From Adiantum capillus-veneris (Eukaryota > Streptophyta > Polypodiopsida > Polypodiales > Pteridaceae): a DNA stretch of 64,000 nucleotides. The number at the start of each line of letters is the position of its first letter. Position 1 is the stretch's first letter. Of the stretch, positions 34,987 through 47,133 are shown one piece after another. The stretch is taken from contig CM043959.1 of NCBI GenBank assembly GCA_014529385.2, forward strand, positions 49,483,122 to 49,547,121. The letters run 5' to 3'. The notes below the pieces were generated by a model. It was not told the origin of the DNA, did no database searches, and saw only the letters and a program-made list of their open reading frames with translations. Position numbers and translations under genes: made by a program.

Positions 34987-36635
34987 GAGAAAATTATTGA
35001 GGTTGAAAGAAGAGAGGTTTGAGTGAATAACTTGGGAGTGCCTACTTTAGTGGATAGTAGAGGGTGTATTTTTAACAACAAGGCTAGTGGTTAGTGTTAG
35101 CAATCACTAAAAAGTTAGTGGTACAATTTACAACGGGTAGAATGAGTTTGATAATAAAAGGAGATGGTGAATGAAGTGGGAACACTTGAGATGTTGAAGC
35201 CTTCAAGAAGCTTGGACTTACCTTGTGTAGATTGTCAAGAATGACTACCAATCTTCTTCTTCTTCTTCTTTTCTTTACACCTTAGTTGTCCATGTCGATC
35301 ACCAATTATGAAAATGATGATTCAATGACGAGATTTCCCAATTTTGTAGAGGTTAAGTATGCTGAATTTTATATACATAGAGAAGAGGTAAGATGAAATT
35401 ATGAGTTAGAGGTAATAGAGAAAGACATAGATAGGGTGTATATACATGTAGAGTTCATATGGGAGCTAACGGGGGTGAGAAGGGAGGTTAGTGGTGAAGA
35501 GGGTGAAAGAAACCATGAAAGTTGCAGGTTTGAGTGAGGGATGGAGAGGAATGAGTGTGTGTGTGTGTGTGTGTGTAGAAGTGTGAAAAGAAGTGAGAGA
35601 AGACTAGGGTTGACTTGTGAAAAAACATGGCCAGACTGGGGTTCACCATAAAATTCATATATCACCGATCGTAGCTCCAAAAATTATGTAAAAACTTGAG
35701 GTGATTATTCAGCTCATGGGCTGCGTTTTTTTTGTTGGTCACTTCTTCAAATTCTGAGTGGAAATAGGCGCCAAAAATCTCACCAAAAAGCCTGTTTTTA
35801 ATGCCTACAAGAGTCTCCTAGTGGCATCTTCCTTGTTGAATTTGCACAATGCATCCAAGAGTGAGTCCCTCCATGAGTCATATCATCCAAGTTATCTTTA
35901 CACATGCATGGAGGAGGATCATTGGTGAACAAAGAAATATATACATGGTGGGACTAGTGTATGGATTATTCATGGATTTTAGCTCAATGAGCACATGGTG
36001 GTAGAATAATGAGTACATAAATAAAAAAATATGAAAGAATTATGGATAGAGAAAAAGATACTGGAATCATATGATATGGTCCCTCTTTTGTATTATTATG
36101 GGTGAAAGAGGAAAAAGTATGCAAGTAAATGAAAATTATATAATAAACGTGACTAAGGGAGTAGAAACCGAAATTTTTTTCACACGGGTGAGGGTGAAAA
36201 TGTGGGGGTGATTTGTGTAAAAGAAAATTATGATATTAGAGGATGTACACATTGGCAAAAAATATACTTATGGTGCAAGAGGATGAAAGAAGGCATACAT
36301 CGGTTTAATAAAATACACACCTAGGTATAAATATTTAAATAAAATACCATAATAATTATAATTAAAAATCCCTATATTTAGGTTCTATATACAATGAAAC
36401 ATTTACCCACAAAAATTCCATAATATACTTTTCTTTTTTATTTTGTTTATTTTTTTGGCTCAACTAGCCGAGTGACTAGCTAATTGAGGGGTTTTAAGGA
36501 GATATGGAAAAAGTCCCCTAACTCACACACGCCTATATACATTGAAAGGGTGAGGATAGCCACAGTGTTTGAGTGATTTTGATAGGATGAAGTAGCTCAC
36601 AATGGCAACCTTGGAAAGCCAACAAACGGCTATCA
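34987..36635 (-). repeat. 3' LTR (left, outer end truncated) of the long-LTR Ty3 element
   Basis: It matches 47826-49445 throughout with frequent substitutions and small indels. At 35553-35577 it carries a GT microsatellite where the other LTR has GA (48345-48384). It adjoins the copia fragment on the left, probably through a truncation or rearrangement. Confidence 0.85.
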
Positions 36636-39310
36636 TTAGCCCCTCCCCCCCCCCCCCCCCAAGATGATGGTATATTCGTGTACCATCATAAAGCATCTTT
36701 TCCAAAGAGAGTGCTTCTGGGTCCTTGACAAGATTTTCATTGTTTGGCCTCTTGGCATTTTGGCTCGAGTTACACTCATGCTTCATGTAACAAAACTTAC
36801 ATGAGATAGTTGGCTTTTCACAGATCTTTGGTAGATCCTTAGGTAGAAGGCGACTCAAATAAGGCTTTAGTCAATACCCATTTACCTTCTTGGAGTTCTC
36901 TTTACCATTTAGGTCCATGAGGTGGTAGTAACTTGAATTGAAAGCCTTCTTGACTACGTATGATCCCTGCCATCTGGTTTCAAACTTGGCATCAAAATGA
37001 TTTTCAAGTCAATTGTCATACCTTAGCACAAGATCTCCTTCCTTAATGCCTTTGTCCTTCTGTTTCTTGTCAAGCTTATCCTTTACTTGTGTAGCTTTCC
37101 TCTTATAGCACTCATAAGCTGCTTCTCTTTTCCACTCAAGCTCAGCTAAGGTAAGAAGTTGATCAATCCATGCTTCTTGATTATCTTGTGTTGTTTTGCC
37201 ATGAAGTCGCATTGTTGAAATTTTGAGCTCAATTGGCTGTAAAGCCTCTTGACCATAGACCAAGTGAAATGGTGTGAACTCCGTGGCTTCCCTATATGTG
37301 GTTCGATATGCCCACAAGGCACCATCCAAGAAGTCATCCCACAACTTTGTCTTGTTTTTCTCCATCTTTCTAATGATGCTTGCAATGACACCATTAGCCT
37401 TCTCAACCAAACCATTTGATTGTGGGTAGTAGGGTGTGCTATGACACTGTAGAATGTGAAGCTCTTCACAAACTTCCGTGATTAAAAGCTTCTTGAACCC
37501 TGGACCATTATCAAAAACAATCTCCAAGGGTGTGCCAAATCTACCACAAATATTAGTGTAGAAAAACCTGCTCGCTATTTTTCCATTACCCTTGCCAAAC
37601 TTTGAGCCTCTACCCACCTAGGGTGTAGATTTTACCATTTTTTGTTCTAGACAGTGGACCCATAGCATCTATGCCCCACTTTTCAAAGGGTCCATTTGCA
37701 ATCACAATTTGCCTTGGACCATGTATCAATCTCTTATTTCCCTTTACCTGACAATTGTGATAGCTTTTACACCAATGTTGGACATCCACATGCAGGCTTG
37801 GCCAAACATACCCCGCAACCAAAATCTTCTTCACAGTTAACTCTTAGACAAAATGACCACCACCTGCCTCTTCATGCAAACCTTTTAGAATGGCTAGAAT
37901 TTCTTCGATAGTTGGTACTCTTCTCACTTGATCCTTCCCATCTTTGACAGAGGGAGCCTTCTAGGAAGAGATAGGAACTTGCCTTTTTTACGAGCCTCCT
38001 CTTTTGAGCTTTTGTGAAGTCTTGTGGAAACTCGCCCTCCAAAATGTAGCCATAATGGAGCCAATGACTCCAATCCCTAGTATCTTGGTTGCTTAACAGT
38101 TGCTGCCACCATCATGACCTGGACTTCTTTCGCTGCCACCATCATGACCAAGACTTCTTTTGCTACCACCATCATGACAGACCTGGACTTCTTTCTCAAC
38201 AACACATATAGCTGCTTGTTGTGTAAGTAAATCGGCATCTTCATTTTGTTTCCTACGAATATGATATGGTTGCACTTCTTCAAACTAATTAAACAACCTA
38301 CGAATCGCATGAACTTTTGTCCTCAAGCTTTCATTCTTGCATGCCCAAATTCTTAAAATCTGCTTCACAATGAGAAGTGCATCCCCCTTTACCATGAGAT
38401 GTTGTTGAACATCATCTACTCCATGCACATCAGTGTAATCTTTATCAAAAAGCTTAGGAAACTTCCTTAGCACACATTTGAACTCCCCTCTTTCTTCCTT
38501 TGTAAGTGTGGTTGATAGCATACCTTCTAGGATCCCTTCATCTTTCACACCTTGGTTCTCTTGAGGACCTACCTCCTCCAAGCCTGGGCAAGAGGTCTTT
38601 TGGTTTCTTGGCTTAAACCTTACCCCCATAACTTCGATGGAAGACTCCTCTTCAATAATTTGTCAGTACTTTCTTCTTCTGAAGTGCTATCAGTCCAGTC
38701 TTCCTCTGTCTCACTTTGCGGTGATTCTTCATGGAGCTACTCTTGGTGTTGTTCCTTCATGTCAAAGACAACCTTCTTATGATTGTCATTCCTGCAAATC
38801 AACTTTCCACTTTCCCAATCTTGCAAAGCTCGCATTTTTATTAGCCATGGTCTTCTTAGGATAAATGGATAGCCACTTCCCTTGGTCGACATAACATAAA
38901 AATCCAATATCTTCTTAATGCCAAAGGCCTCCACAAAACAGTTTTACAAATGTCTACGCACCTAACCTTGCTATTGTTTGCCATTTTCACTTTGATTTCA
39001 CGTGTCTCATGGATGTGCATGCTAGTCTTTGCATGAGTTCCTTTGTCATGATACAAATTTGTGCACCCCCATCCACTAGACCTTTCTTAACCAACCTCCC
39101 TTTGATGTAACAATCTAGCACAGGTGTGATATCCTCATTCATTTTAGCTTGTGCAATTTTTACAACAGCTACACTCTCTTTTACCTTTCTCCTAGTGCTA
39201 ACTACCTTTGTTAAATCCCTCCTAACTTGTGGACATAATGCAAGAAATTGAGGCCATGAGATATTAGGGCCCTTACTTCTCATGTCTTCCAATAGGTTGT
39301 ATGGAGCCAT
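36636..39310 (-). pseudogene. Ty3 pol remnant: protease, pre-RT, RNase H end, integrase (RT deleted)
   Basis: In minus order: protease (39310-38987, with LVDGGAQICIMT, where the usual active-site DSG or DTG reads DGG; continued at 38934-38737 by FILRRPWL); the segment before RT (38629-38285); then directly the end of RNase H (near 38275, YHIRRKQNEDADLLT). RT and most of RNase H are therefore deleted at about 38280. Integrase follows: zinc-binding region and first catalytic Asp (37834-37610, KWGIDAMGP), then FGTPLEIVFDNGPGF and YYPQSNGLVEKAN with the second Asp and the Glu (37617-37009). After a frameshift the C-terminus runs to about 36690, with a TGA where related proteins have Arg (NGY*LKPY). 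Repeats of a Gly/Asp/His word interrupt 38100-38190. Non-functional. Confidence 0.88.
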
Positions 39311-39339
39311 ACCATGTCCAAGAAGGAAGTCTTGGAGGT

Positions 39340-40071
39340 TTATAACGTGTCAAGTCCATGATCACTTTGTGACATGACTCCTTCTTTCTCCTTACCTTTT
39401 CCATGGCCACGCTTAATGCCATTTGCTTCCATGTCAACCTCATTTGAATTTGTCGCCTCTACCACATGAACATTTGGATCTGGCAAAGGTGGAACTCCTT
39501 TTATTTCTCGTGGAGGTGGTCTTGCTACATTTGACCTTTGTAGAAGCCGTGGTTGTTGACTAGTTCCTTCACCTACATTCATCACTGGCTAATTCAGGTT
39601 AGGTCTCCCTGGCTCCCCACAGGGCCAAGGACAATTATACATCCCATGTCCAGACTCTCCGCAATTCCAACATTGCAAAAGTCACCTAGGTCGTGGCTCT
39701 CACTCCTCTACTTTCTTTGTTTGTCCCTTGGGACCTACAACTTATGCAAGATGAATTGACAAGTTGCTTGAGGATTCATTTAACTTTTCAATCACCATAG
39801 CTGATACCTCAGGAATATCTCTAGATGTTGATGCTTCCAATTTTCCCTTGGGTCTAGGACCCTCTATTGGAGCCTCTTAGACACTTAAGTTTCCTATACT
39901 TCTCAACAGCCCTAGTTTCAGCTGCATCAAACGTAGCAGATGCACCCGCCTCAACTTTTATCTTGAGTGTGGGAAAGAGACTGGCTATGAACCTCTCCTT
40001 CTTTAGGAACTCTGCACCATCACTAGGGTTGGAAACATTTCTCACCCATACAGCCCAAAGACGTAGAAACT
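39340..40071 (-). pseudogene. gag remnant (3' part) of the long-LTR Ty3 element
   Basis: The frame at 40114-39854 belongs to the gag capsid up to the insertion point at 40071 (its first codons lie in the nested LTR). Near 39630-39675 the minus strand encodes CWNCGESGHGMYNC, a perfect retroviral zinc knuckle (C-x2-C-x4-H-x4-C). A linker frame (39585-39340) leads towards the protease. The 5' part of gag lies on the other side of the nested element, at 45923-46271. Confidence 0.85.
40067..40071. repeat. Target site duplication AAACT (left)
   Basis: AAACT at 40067-40071 matches AAACT at 45918-45922, flanking the chromovirus exactly. Confidence 0.95.
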
Positions 40072-40242
40072 TGTCAGGACAAGGGTCCTGTACCCTAAGA
40101 ACTAGGATAGTCATGGACTACGGCCAAGGGTCGGGCTAGGCAGTGTGGATAGGGGATCCATCTAGGGCAAGGGGCTAGGAGCCCACCTATATAAAGGGAG
40201 GTTGGGAGGAGGATCTCAGGTCTAGTTTCCCTAGTTCTTACA
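40072..40242 (+). repeat. 5' LTR of the chromovirus
   Basis: 171 bp, TG...CA, unusually short for a Ty3 LTR. TATATAAAG at 40188-40196 is a clear TATA box that would drive the genomic RNA. The primer binding site TGGTATCAGAGC starts two bases after the LTR. Confidence 0.96.
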
Positions 40243-40255
40243 CTGGTATCAGAGC

Positions 40256-40987
40256 TTAGGAGTTTCTCTTCCTCTATCTCTCTAGGCATGGTCACTTTAG
40301 GTTCCCAAAAGCAAGGTCTTTAGGTGAGAACCGTGCCTTTGTGAGGTTTTTCCAAAAATAGCATTTTCTCTTGCCAATTCGGGCAGTCTTTTCCGTTTTG
40401 GAAACAAATGTGTGATGCATGCTTTTGCCCTCCACTCTTCTGAGGTCGCGCTACTGCAGCACGCTGCCTGCGTTGCTTTGCTTCACAAAACACCTTATTT
40501 TCACATTGAAGGCCGTTTGGCCATTGGCTTTGAACCTTGGCCACTAATACTAGCCCTTCCCACAAGCGGGTCGACGACTCAAGGCAGTCAAGCAAGCCAG
40601 AGCAAGCTATAAGCCATCGAAGAAAGTCCCTCGACCTTCACGGCTTAAGATTCCACTCAGTTCTTGCAGAAATTTCCAGAACCTACATATTTTTTTGCCA
40701 CGACTTCAAGGGGCGTTCAAGCAACATAATAGCCGAAGCTTCAAATAACTAAGCTTCTTCACAATGGTGGAGCTTCAACCATCTACACGGCACGCGTTCG
40801 TCATCTTTTGAACCACGAGCGATAGTGCGGAGTTCGATTTGTACGCCGCCAGTGAAAATTCTTGTTTATTCGACGGTCAAGTGCTACGATGCACAAGTGG
40901 AGTTTCCCTAGTTCTTACCCATACTTGGCAAGTGCTACCAAAATCAGGTATTTTTTCTGAGTACTTCTTTCACTGCACTGTGTAGCC
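40256..40987 (+). other. Chromovirus 5' leader
   Basis: Sequence between the primer binding site and the gag start codon at 40988, about 730 bp, without a recognisable gene. It would carry the packaging and dimerisation signals of the genomic RNA. Confidence 0.6.
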
Positions 40988-42192
40988 ATGGATTCGGATA
41001 TCAACATGACATTCGATTTTGAGCAAAGTACTCCCGATCCTGCCAATGACGGCTCGCGGTCGGATCCTCTCAAGGAGAGTACCCGCAACGCTACGGCAGG
41101 AGAAGATACTTATGAATTGCTCGATATTCAAGAATTTCGTGCACTTCAGACACGCATGACAGTCATAGATGAAACATTTAAGGCTTTAAATGAAAATGTT
41201 ACTAAACTTTCCACATTAGTCATTCAATTAATGCAACAGCAGACTAAAATTCCGGCTGACACCCACATGCATGAGCACGTTGGAACACAAGGGCAAGGCC
41301 CAATTAATGAAACACTACATACTCTCATTGCCAAAGAGGTAGATGATTTGTTGAAGAATTTTAAACCACCAGTTTTCAAGGGCGAAGACCGGGACCGCAA
41401 TAAGGATGCAGTGAACATCTTTCTCAGTAAATGGGATGGAATTCACGCCTTACGGCGTACTCCGGATGCAGTAAGAGCTCTGCAAACGAGCTTAACTCTG
41501 GAAGGCAAGGCCTACAAATGGTGGATGTCTCTCAAGGAGAAGAACATCATACCACAGAGTTGGGCAGCCTTTGAATCAATGTTTAGCAAGGAATTTTTGC
41601 CTACAAACGAGGCCGATCGAAATTGGACTGCTTGGGACACGTGTTCCATGCACCAATATCCATCACTCCTTGAATATATCTCTCACTATAGGGACATCAT
41701 CCTCAAGTTGGAAGGCTTGGATACCTTGCAACAAGTACGCGGGTTCATACGAGGTCTGACTCCAGAACTTAAGAAGTATGTCAAATCCCAGGACCCTAAA
41801 ACACTTGAGGAAGCCATAGTGAAAGCACATATTCATTATGACCTTGATGATAAGAAAACACATAATAGTAACGTGCCTGCTAGTATACATGATAACACAC
41901 GCACTCAGTACGGGCACAATAAAAGAAAATTTATAGTTGTAATTCAGATGCATCTTAAAAACCCAAGGGGTCCAGGGGTCCTCTCTCTCCTGAGGATTTT
42001 GATAAGGCCAAGAAAGAGAAGCTATGTTTTCAATGCTTAGGAAGAGGCCATGGCAAAAAGGATTGTCCCAAGGGGAAATGTGCTACCCAGGGGAAGGAGA
42101 AAGCAGTGCACACGGTGCAACTACTGCCTCTCGAGTCTTCCTCAAAGTTCTCTACAGTGGAAGTAACACACACTGAGGTGGTGCATGAATGA
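40988..42192 (+). pseudogene. Chromovirus gag (capsid and zinc knuckle), frameshifted
   Basis: The frame starts MDSDINMTFDFEQ at 40988 and covers a capsid-type helical domain (residues ~115-290, including AYKWWMSL and WAAFESMFSKEF, typical of plant retrotransposon gag). Near 41958-41980 the frame slips by one base. The correct continuation, in the pol frame, holds the zinc knuckle CFQCLGRGHGKKDC (42025-42066, C-x2-C-x4-H-x4-C). That frame then meets TGA at 42190-42192. Relatives I know usually have one gag-pol frame, so both breaks are probably decay, but a programmed shift is not excluded. Gag would build the cytoplasmic particle. Confidence 0.88.
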
Positions 42193-45100
42193 TGTCTCAC
42201 AACTTCCATGTGGCAACAAACCTTTGGACCACATGAGTTAGTACGTATGCACGGATATCTGCAAGGGCACAAGGTGCGCATCTTGGTAGATGACGGTGCT
42301 ACGCACAATTTCATCAATTATGGAGTGGTGAAAAAGCTCAAACTTCCTCAAACTCCGAGTATCCACTGCTACAAGGTATCAATGATGTATGGACATGATA
42401 GTGAACTATGGGATACTCAATGCCGAGCTGTTCCATTGGAAGTACAAGGGTACTCTACTTGTTTGGATTTTCAAGTTATGAACATGGAAAGGGCTGATGT
42501 GGTTCTTGGTAGGGAATGGTTGCATAGCCTAGGACCATCACTAATGCGTAGCTATAAGCACAATAGTTTGATGTTTGATTCCCATGGCACACATGTGTTG
42601 TTGTTAGGAGAAAAGGATATACCATCATCACCACTGATATGTACTGCCGAGCTTATGCAGCTCGTTTCTGATAATGAAATAGAACAGGTTTTCTTGTGTT
42701 ACTCACTATCTCATTTTCTTTCTAACATTGAGTCTATTGAACATTCCTCAACGCCGCATGCTTCTCTCTCCTCTATTCCACCAATTTCTAATTCTACACA
42801 AGCAAACGTTGCTAATCAATTACAAAAATTGTTAAAGGAATTTCAAGATGTCTTTCCTAATGATTTGCCATCAAGTTTACTGCCGACACGCTCAGTGCAA
42901 CATGGCATTGACGTGGTTGCAGGCTGTAAACCTCTTAGTAAACCACCTTATCATATGAGTTACTCAGAGGATGCTGAGGTGGAACGTCAGCTTGCTGACT
43001 ACCTTAGCAGAGGGTTTATACAACCCAGTTCTTCACCATGGGCTTCACCTATCCTTTTGGTGAAGAAAAAAGATGGTAGTATGCGCATGTGCGTAGACTA
43101 CCGGGGTTTAAATGTGGTTACAGTTAAGAACAAATACCCATTGCCAAGGGTAGATGAGTTATTTGATAAGCTAACACATGCTCGAATTTTTATGAAAATC
43201 AACTTGCGGTCAGGATATCACCAAGTCCGTATTCGGCTTGCCGACATACCTAAGACTGCATTCCAAACACGATTTGGACATTACGAGTTTTTGGTGATGT
43301 CCTTTGGGTTAACCAATGCGCCCGCGACATTCATGACACTTATGGATAGTGTCTTGAAGCCATATTTGGGCAAATTTTTCATTGTGTTCCTCAATGACAT
43401 TCTAGTTTATAGTACTTTTGAAGAAGAGCACTTACAACATCTCAGTCAGGTGTTTGAGTTGTTACGTGCAAACAAGTTATATGCCAAGGAATCTAAATGT
43501 GATTTTCTCAAGGAGGAAATTCATTATTGAGGGCATGTTATTTCAGCTAATGGCCTATACATGGATCAATCCAAAGTGGATACCATCCGAAAATGGCCAC
43601 CTCCTAAAAATCTGGAAGAATTACATATCTTTTTAGGCTTTGCAAGTTTTTACCGAAGGTTCGTTAAAAACTATGCTCACATTGATGTATCTATGACGGA
43701 CCAACTCAAAGGCAAAGGTAAGGCTTTTGAGTGGGGTTCCGCTCAACAACACAGTTTTGAAACACTCAAAGACGCATTAGCTACAACTCCTATATTGGCT
43801 ATTGTGGATCCTTTGAAACCATTCGTTTTGGAAACGGATGCCAGTGGTCGTGCTATTGGAGCAGTCCTGTTACAAGATGGACGGCCGATTGCATTTGAGA
43901 GTAAGAAGCTGGACGCAACTCAGCAGAATTATTCTGCTTACGAATGCGAACTCTATGCAATAGTGTCTGCCTTAAAGACATGGCGGCACTATTTGTATGG
44001 TGCTCAGTTCGAGATTGTGTTTGACCATGAAAGCATCAAATGGTTTATAGAACAAACAGATTTAAAGGGTCGAAAAGCCAGGTGGGTCGAGATCCTTCAG
44101 GAATATGACACCAAGTTAAGGTATCACAAAGGCCGATACAATGTAGTGGTAGACGCTCTAAGTTGAATGCCAGAGATCAATTCGCTCTTGTTCACGGAAC
44201 TTCGTAGCGTGAATTTTTGGATGCTCTCAAGAGAAAATACGAGAAAGATGAAACATATTCCAAAGTGTGGAGCCATGTTCAAAAGAGGGATCCTTCTCAC
44301 TCCAATGCAAGTAGTGTATAGTTAACCTCCATACCTAGTTCTCCTTTATCAAGTGATGAACTACAGTGATGGAAGCATTTTACCATCGACAATGGGTACC
44401 TACTCCACAAGGGGAGAGTTTGTGTACCGATGGACACACACATTCGGCGCCAAATTCTTTGTGAATGTCATGATAGTCCAAGTGCAGGGCACCCGAAGAT
44501 TAGAAAAACTTATTCTCTTGTACGACGACAGTTTTACTGGCCAGGTCTACATGTCTTTGTTCAAGCTTATGTCTTGCATTGCCAAAAATGTCAAGTTAAC
44601 AAAGCAGAGCGCCTGAAAGCAGGAGGACTCTTACATCCTTTGGAAATTCCCAATGGAAAATGGGAAAGTATCTCCATGGATTTCATTGTAGGTTTACCAA
44701 CCACTATACGAGGTCATGACTCAGTATGGGTGGTCGTAGACAGGTTGACTAAACTATGTAAGTTTATTCCGACCAAATCAACGGTTAAGACACCGGAACT
44801 AGCAAAGTTATTTGTGGACAATCTATACAAATTGTATGGGTTGCCAAGTAACATTGTTAGTGATCGTGACCCCAAGTTTAACAGCCACTTCTGGAGAGCT
44901 GTATTTAAACGATTGGGTACACAACTCAACCTCAGTACAGCGGATCATCCAGAAACAGATGGTCAAATGGAACGGGTTAACCCGGTGCTAGAGGATATGC
45001 TAAGAGCATACGTCAGCAAAAAACAGACAGACTGAGAAGAATACTTACCTATTCTCGAGTTTGCCTACAACAATTCTAAGCATGTCACAACAGGTTTTAG

Positions 45101-45730
45101 TCCTGTCATGCTCATGTATGGGTTTCAACCTAGGTCACTAGTTATGGTGGGGTTGGCAACCGAAAAACTCCAACAAGTTAAGGATTTTCTCCAAGACCAC
45201 ATGGATATGCTAAAACTTGCTCGTCAGAATGTCCGGCAAGCACAGGATCGATATAAGAAATACGCTGATGAGAAACATCGGCAAGTTACCTTCGAAGAAG
45301 GGGAGGACGTATTTTTACATGTGCCAGAACATTCAGAAAGTCTGAAAACTAGACCGACACCTAAATTATCTCCCCGATATTGCGGGCCTTTCAAAATACT
45401 CAAGGGAGTTGGTGATCGTGCCTACAAACTATTACTACCACCACATTCTCGCATTCATCCGGTGTTTCATGTAAGCCGTCTACGAAAGCGGTTACATGGG
45501 GACGACAATGTCATTGACCAACAGGTTTTGGTCGATTACATTGAACCTCCTACTATACCGCATGAACCTGAACGTGTTATGGATTATCATGAGTTGCATA
45601 CACAACATCATGTACGACAACAAGCCTTAATCAAGTGGAAAGACCGACCTGAAGAAGGTGCCACTTAGGAAAACATTAGTGTTCTTAAGAAGAAGTTTCC
45701 AACTTTTGTTTTCGAGGACAAAAAATCTTC
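42193..45730 (+). pseudogene. Chromovirus pol: protease, RT, RNase H, integrase, chromodomain-like end
   Basis: Protease: [13 protein letters not shown] (active-site word DDG rather than DSG). [21 protein letters not shown], then VDYRGLN; the catalytic YxDD is FLND at 43387-43398, with one essential Asp lost. Stop TGA at 43528. RNase H: FVLETDASGRAIGAVLL, ending ALS then TGA (44164) where Arg is usual. One or more frameshifts lie between 44166 and 44430. Integrase: FYWPGLHVFVQAYVLHCQKC zinc region; WESISMDFIVGLP, VSDRDPKFN and DGQMERVN hold the DDE triad. TGA at 45033 replaces the usual Trp. The C-terminus (PERVMDY...QALIKWKDRPEE, then TAG for Trp at 45666) resembles a degenerate chromodomain. 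This would copy the RNA to DNA and insert it; it cannot do so as it stands. Confidence 0.93.
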
Positions 45731-45746
45731 TTTAAGGGGGGAGTAA

Positions 45747-45917
45747 TGTCAGGACAAGGGTCCTGTACCCTAAGAACTAGGATACTCATGGACTACGGCC
45801 AAGGGTCGGGCTAGGCAGTGTGGACAGGGGATCCGTCTAGGGCAAGGGGCTAGGAGCCCGCCTATATAAAGGGAGGTTGGGAGGAGGATCTCAGGTCTAG
45901 TTTTCCTAGTTCTTACA
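45747..45917 (+). repeat. 3' LTR of the chromovirus
   Basis: 171 bp, preceded by the purine tract AAGGGGGGAGTAA (45734-45746) and followed by the AAACT duplication (45918-45922). It differs from the 5' LTR at five sites. Confidence 0.96.
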
Positions 45918-45922
45918 AAACT

Positions 45923-46271
45923 CTTGTTATACATGTAGTAGTCATCTAAGTCCTTTTGCTTGTGAGAAACAATGTCTTGCCATATCTTTTGAGTGTTTTA
46001 GGGGTCAAAGAAGTACCGCTTGAAATGTTCAATGACTTCCTTATAGTTTCCCTTAACATCATGAGATAGAGAGTCAAACTAAGTGCTAGCATCTTTCCTA
46101 AGGACCACTTCAAACATTTCTAAGCATTCATTATCCCCTATCACTCTCTTTATGCGGCAAGCCATTTTGCAATTTGCTAGAAATAGTTCGACATTTTCGC
46201 TAGGCTCTCCAAAGAAGAGAGGATATCCTGACATTTGGCGTTGGGCCTCCATTGGATCAATTTCAAAGTGA
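45923..46271 (-). pseudogene. gag 5' part of the long-LTR Ty3 element
   Basis: The minus strand reads EIDPMEAQRQMSGYPLFFGE followed by ENVELFLANCKMACRIKRV, a gag capsid start, then a helical stretch. This reaches the insertion point at 45922, with at least one frameshift and a stop. It joins the segment at 40071 once the nested element is removed. Confidence 0.8.
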
Positions 46272-46844
46272 CAACACTTTTTTTTTCTTAAAATGATCTA
46301 CACAATAATGTTTTGTAAATTGAAATCTATTCTACAACAAAATAAAAATATGCACATCAAATGATCAAATGATCTATGATAGTCAACAAGAGACAAAATG
46401 AAAGGTTTTGGTGATTTAAGAATTTCTCATACTCTTTGAGCACCAAACATGAACACCATACACTGATGAAAATGGATCTTTCTACTACTTGCAACGTTTA
46501 TTTTAATGTGTGGAGTGAAATGGAAGGGAAAACCCTCTATTCCTAGGCCATTATCCATGGTTTATGTATGAACTAATGCTTAAAACAAAACAAAAATATA
46601 GACGTCCAAACTAAGGTCGTACCCAATGAGAGACAAAATAAAAGAATTTACCGAAGCGTTTATCTCGGCCAACCTAAGAGGACCTAAAATTCTACGAATT
46701 ACACGTTGAAATTACAACTTAGTACTAACAATTATGTGTACCTTTTGCCTTCCAATGGGAATGAAAGGATCATACAAATTCTCGTGATTCATGAAAACTA
46801 CTTCACTATGCTAAAGGTTGAACTTACACAAAAACATACACAAG

Positions 46845-46865
46845 CCGTCCTCAGTGGGGGCACCA
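46845..46865 (-). promoter_or_regulatory. Probable primer binding site of the long-LTR Ty3 element
   Basis: The minus strand reads TGGTGCCCCCACTGAGGACG, which has the TGG start and GC-rich form of a tRNA 3'-end complement. It lies just inside a potential LTR boundary (TG at 46870). The matching tRNA was not identified. Confidence 0.5.
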
Positions 46866-46869
46866 AAAT

Positions 46870-47102
46870 TGAGGCGGTCTAGGGCGGGCAACAAGAGAGA
46901 CAACCTCTAGACACCCCCCAAGGCTCCCGTGTAGCTCAATTGGGACCGGGGCAACCATAAGCAAGAAACAACAATAACAAACCCACATCCAAACAAGTGA
47001 AGGGACACCACCTAGTATAGAGCAAACTAGGTCGCAAAAGCGGAGAATCCTTGAGCAATACAAGCGAGAAGTAAGGTACAAAATCACTAATATCAATGCT
47101 AT

Positions 47103-47133
<31 letters not shown>

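Larger units (their letters stand above)
40072..45917 (+). mobile_element. Full-length Ty3/gypsy chromovirus, 5846 bp, nested in gag of the older element
   Basis: Identical-length 171-bp LTRs (TGTCAGG...CTTACA), target duplication AAACT, initiator-Met primer site at 40244-40255 (TGGTATCAGAGC) and purine tract AAGGGGGGAGTAA at 45734-45746 define it completely. Internal order is gag, protease, RT, RNase H, integrase, chromodomain-like end, as in plant chromoviruses, whose chromodomain guides insertion to chromatin. The two LTRs differ at 5 of 171 positions (about 3%), four of them transitions, so insertion was fairly recent relative to its neighbours. The coding region nevertheless has several stops and frameshifts and an altered RT active site, so this copy is dead. 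Confidence 0.97.

Noticed and set aside
40253..40260. Target duplication for the long-LTR Ty3 element (ATATT after 49445)
   Set aside because: The left outer boundary is truncated against the copia fragment, so no matching copy exists to test.
46924..46945. tRNA-like box A (GTAGCTCAATTGGGAC)
   Set aside because: It fits a Pol III A box, but no B box (GGTTCRANNCC) or cloverleaf follows at the right distance, so I do not call a tRNA or SINE.
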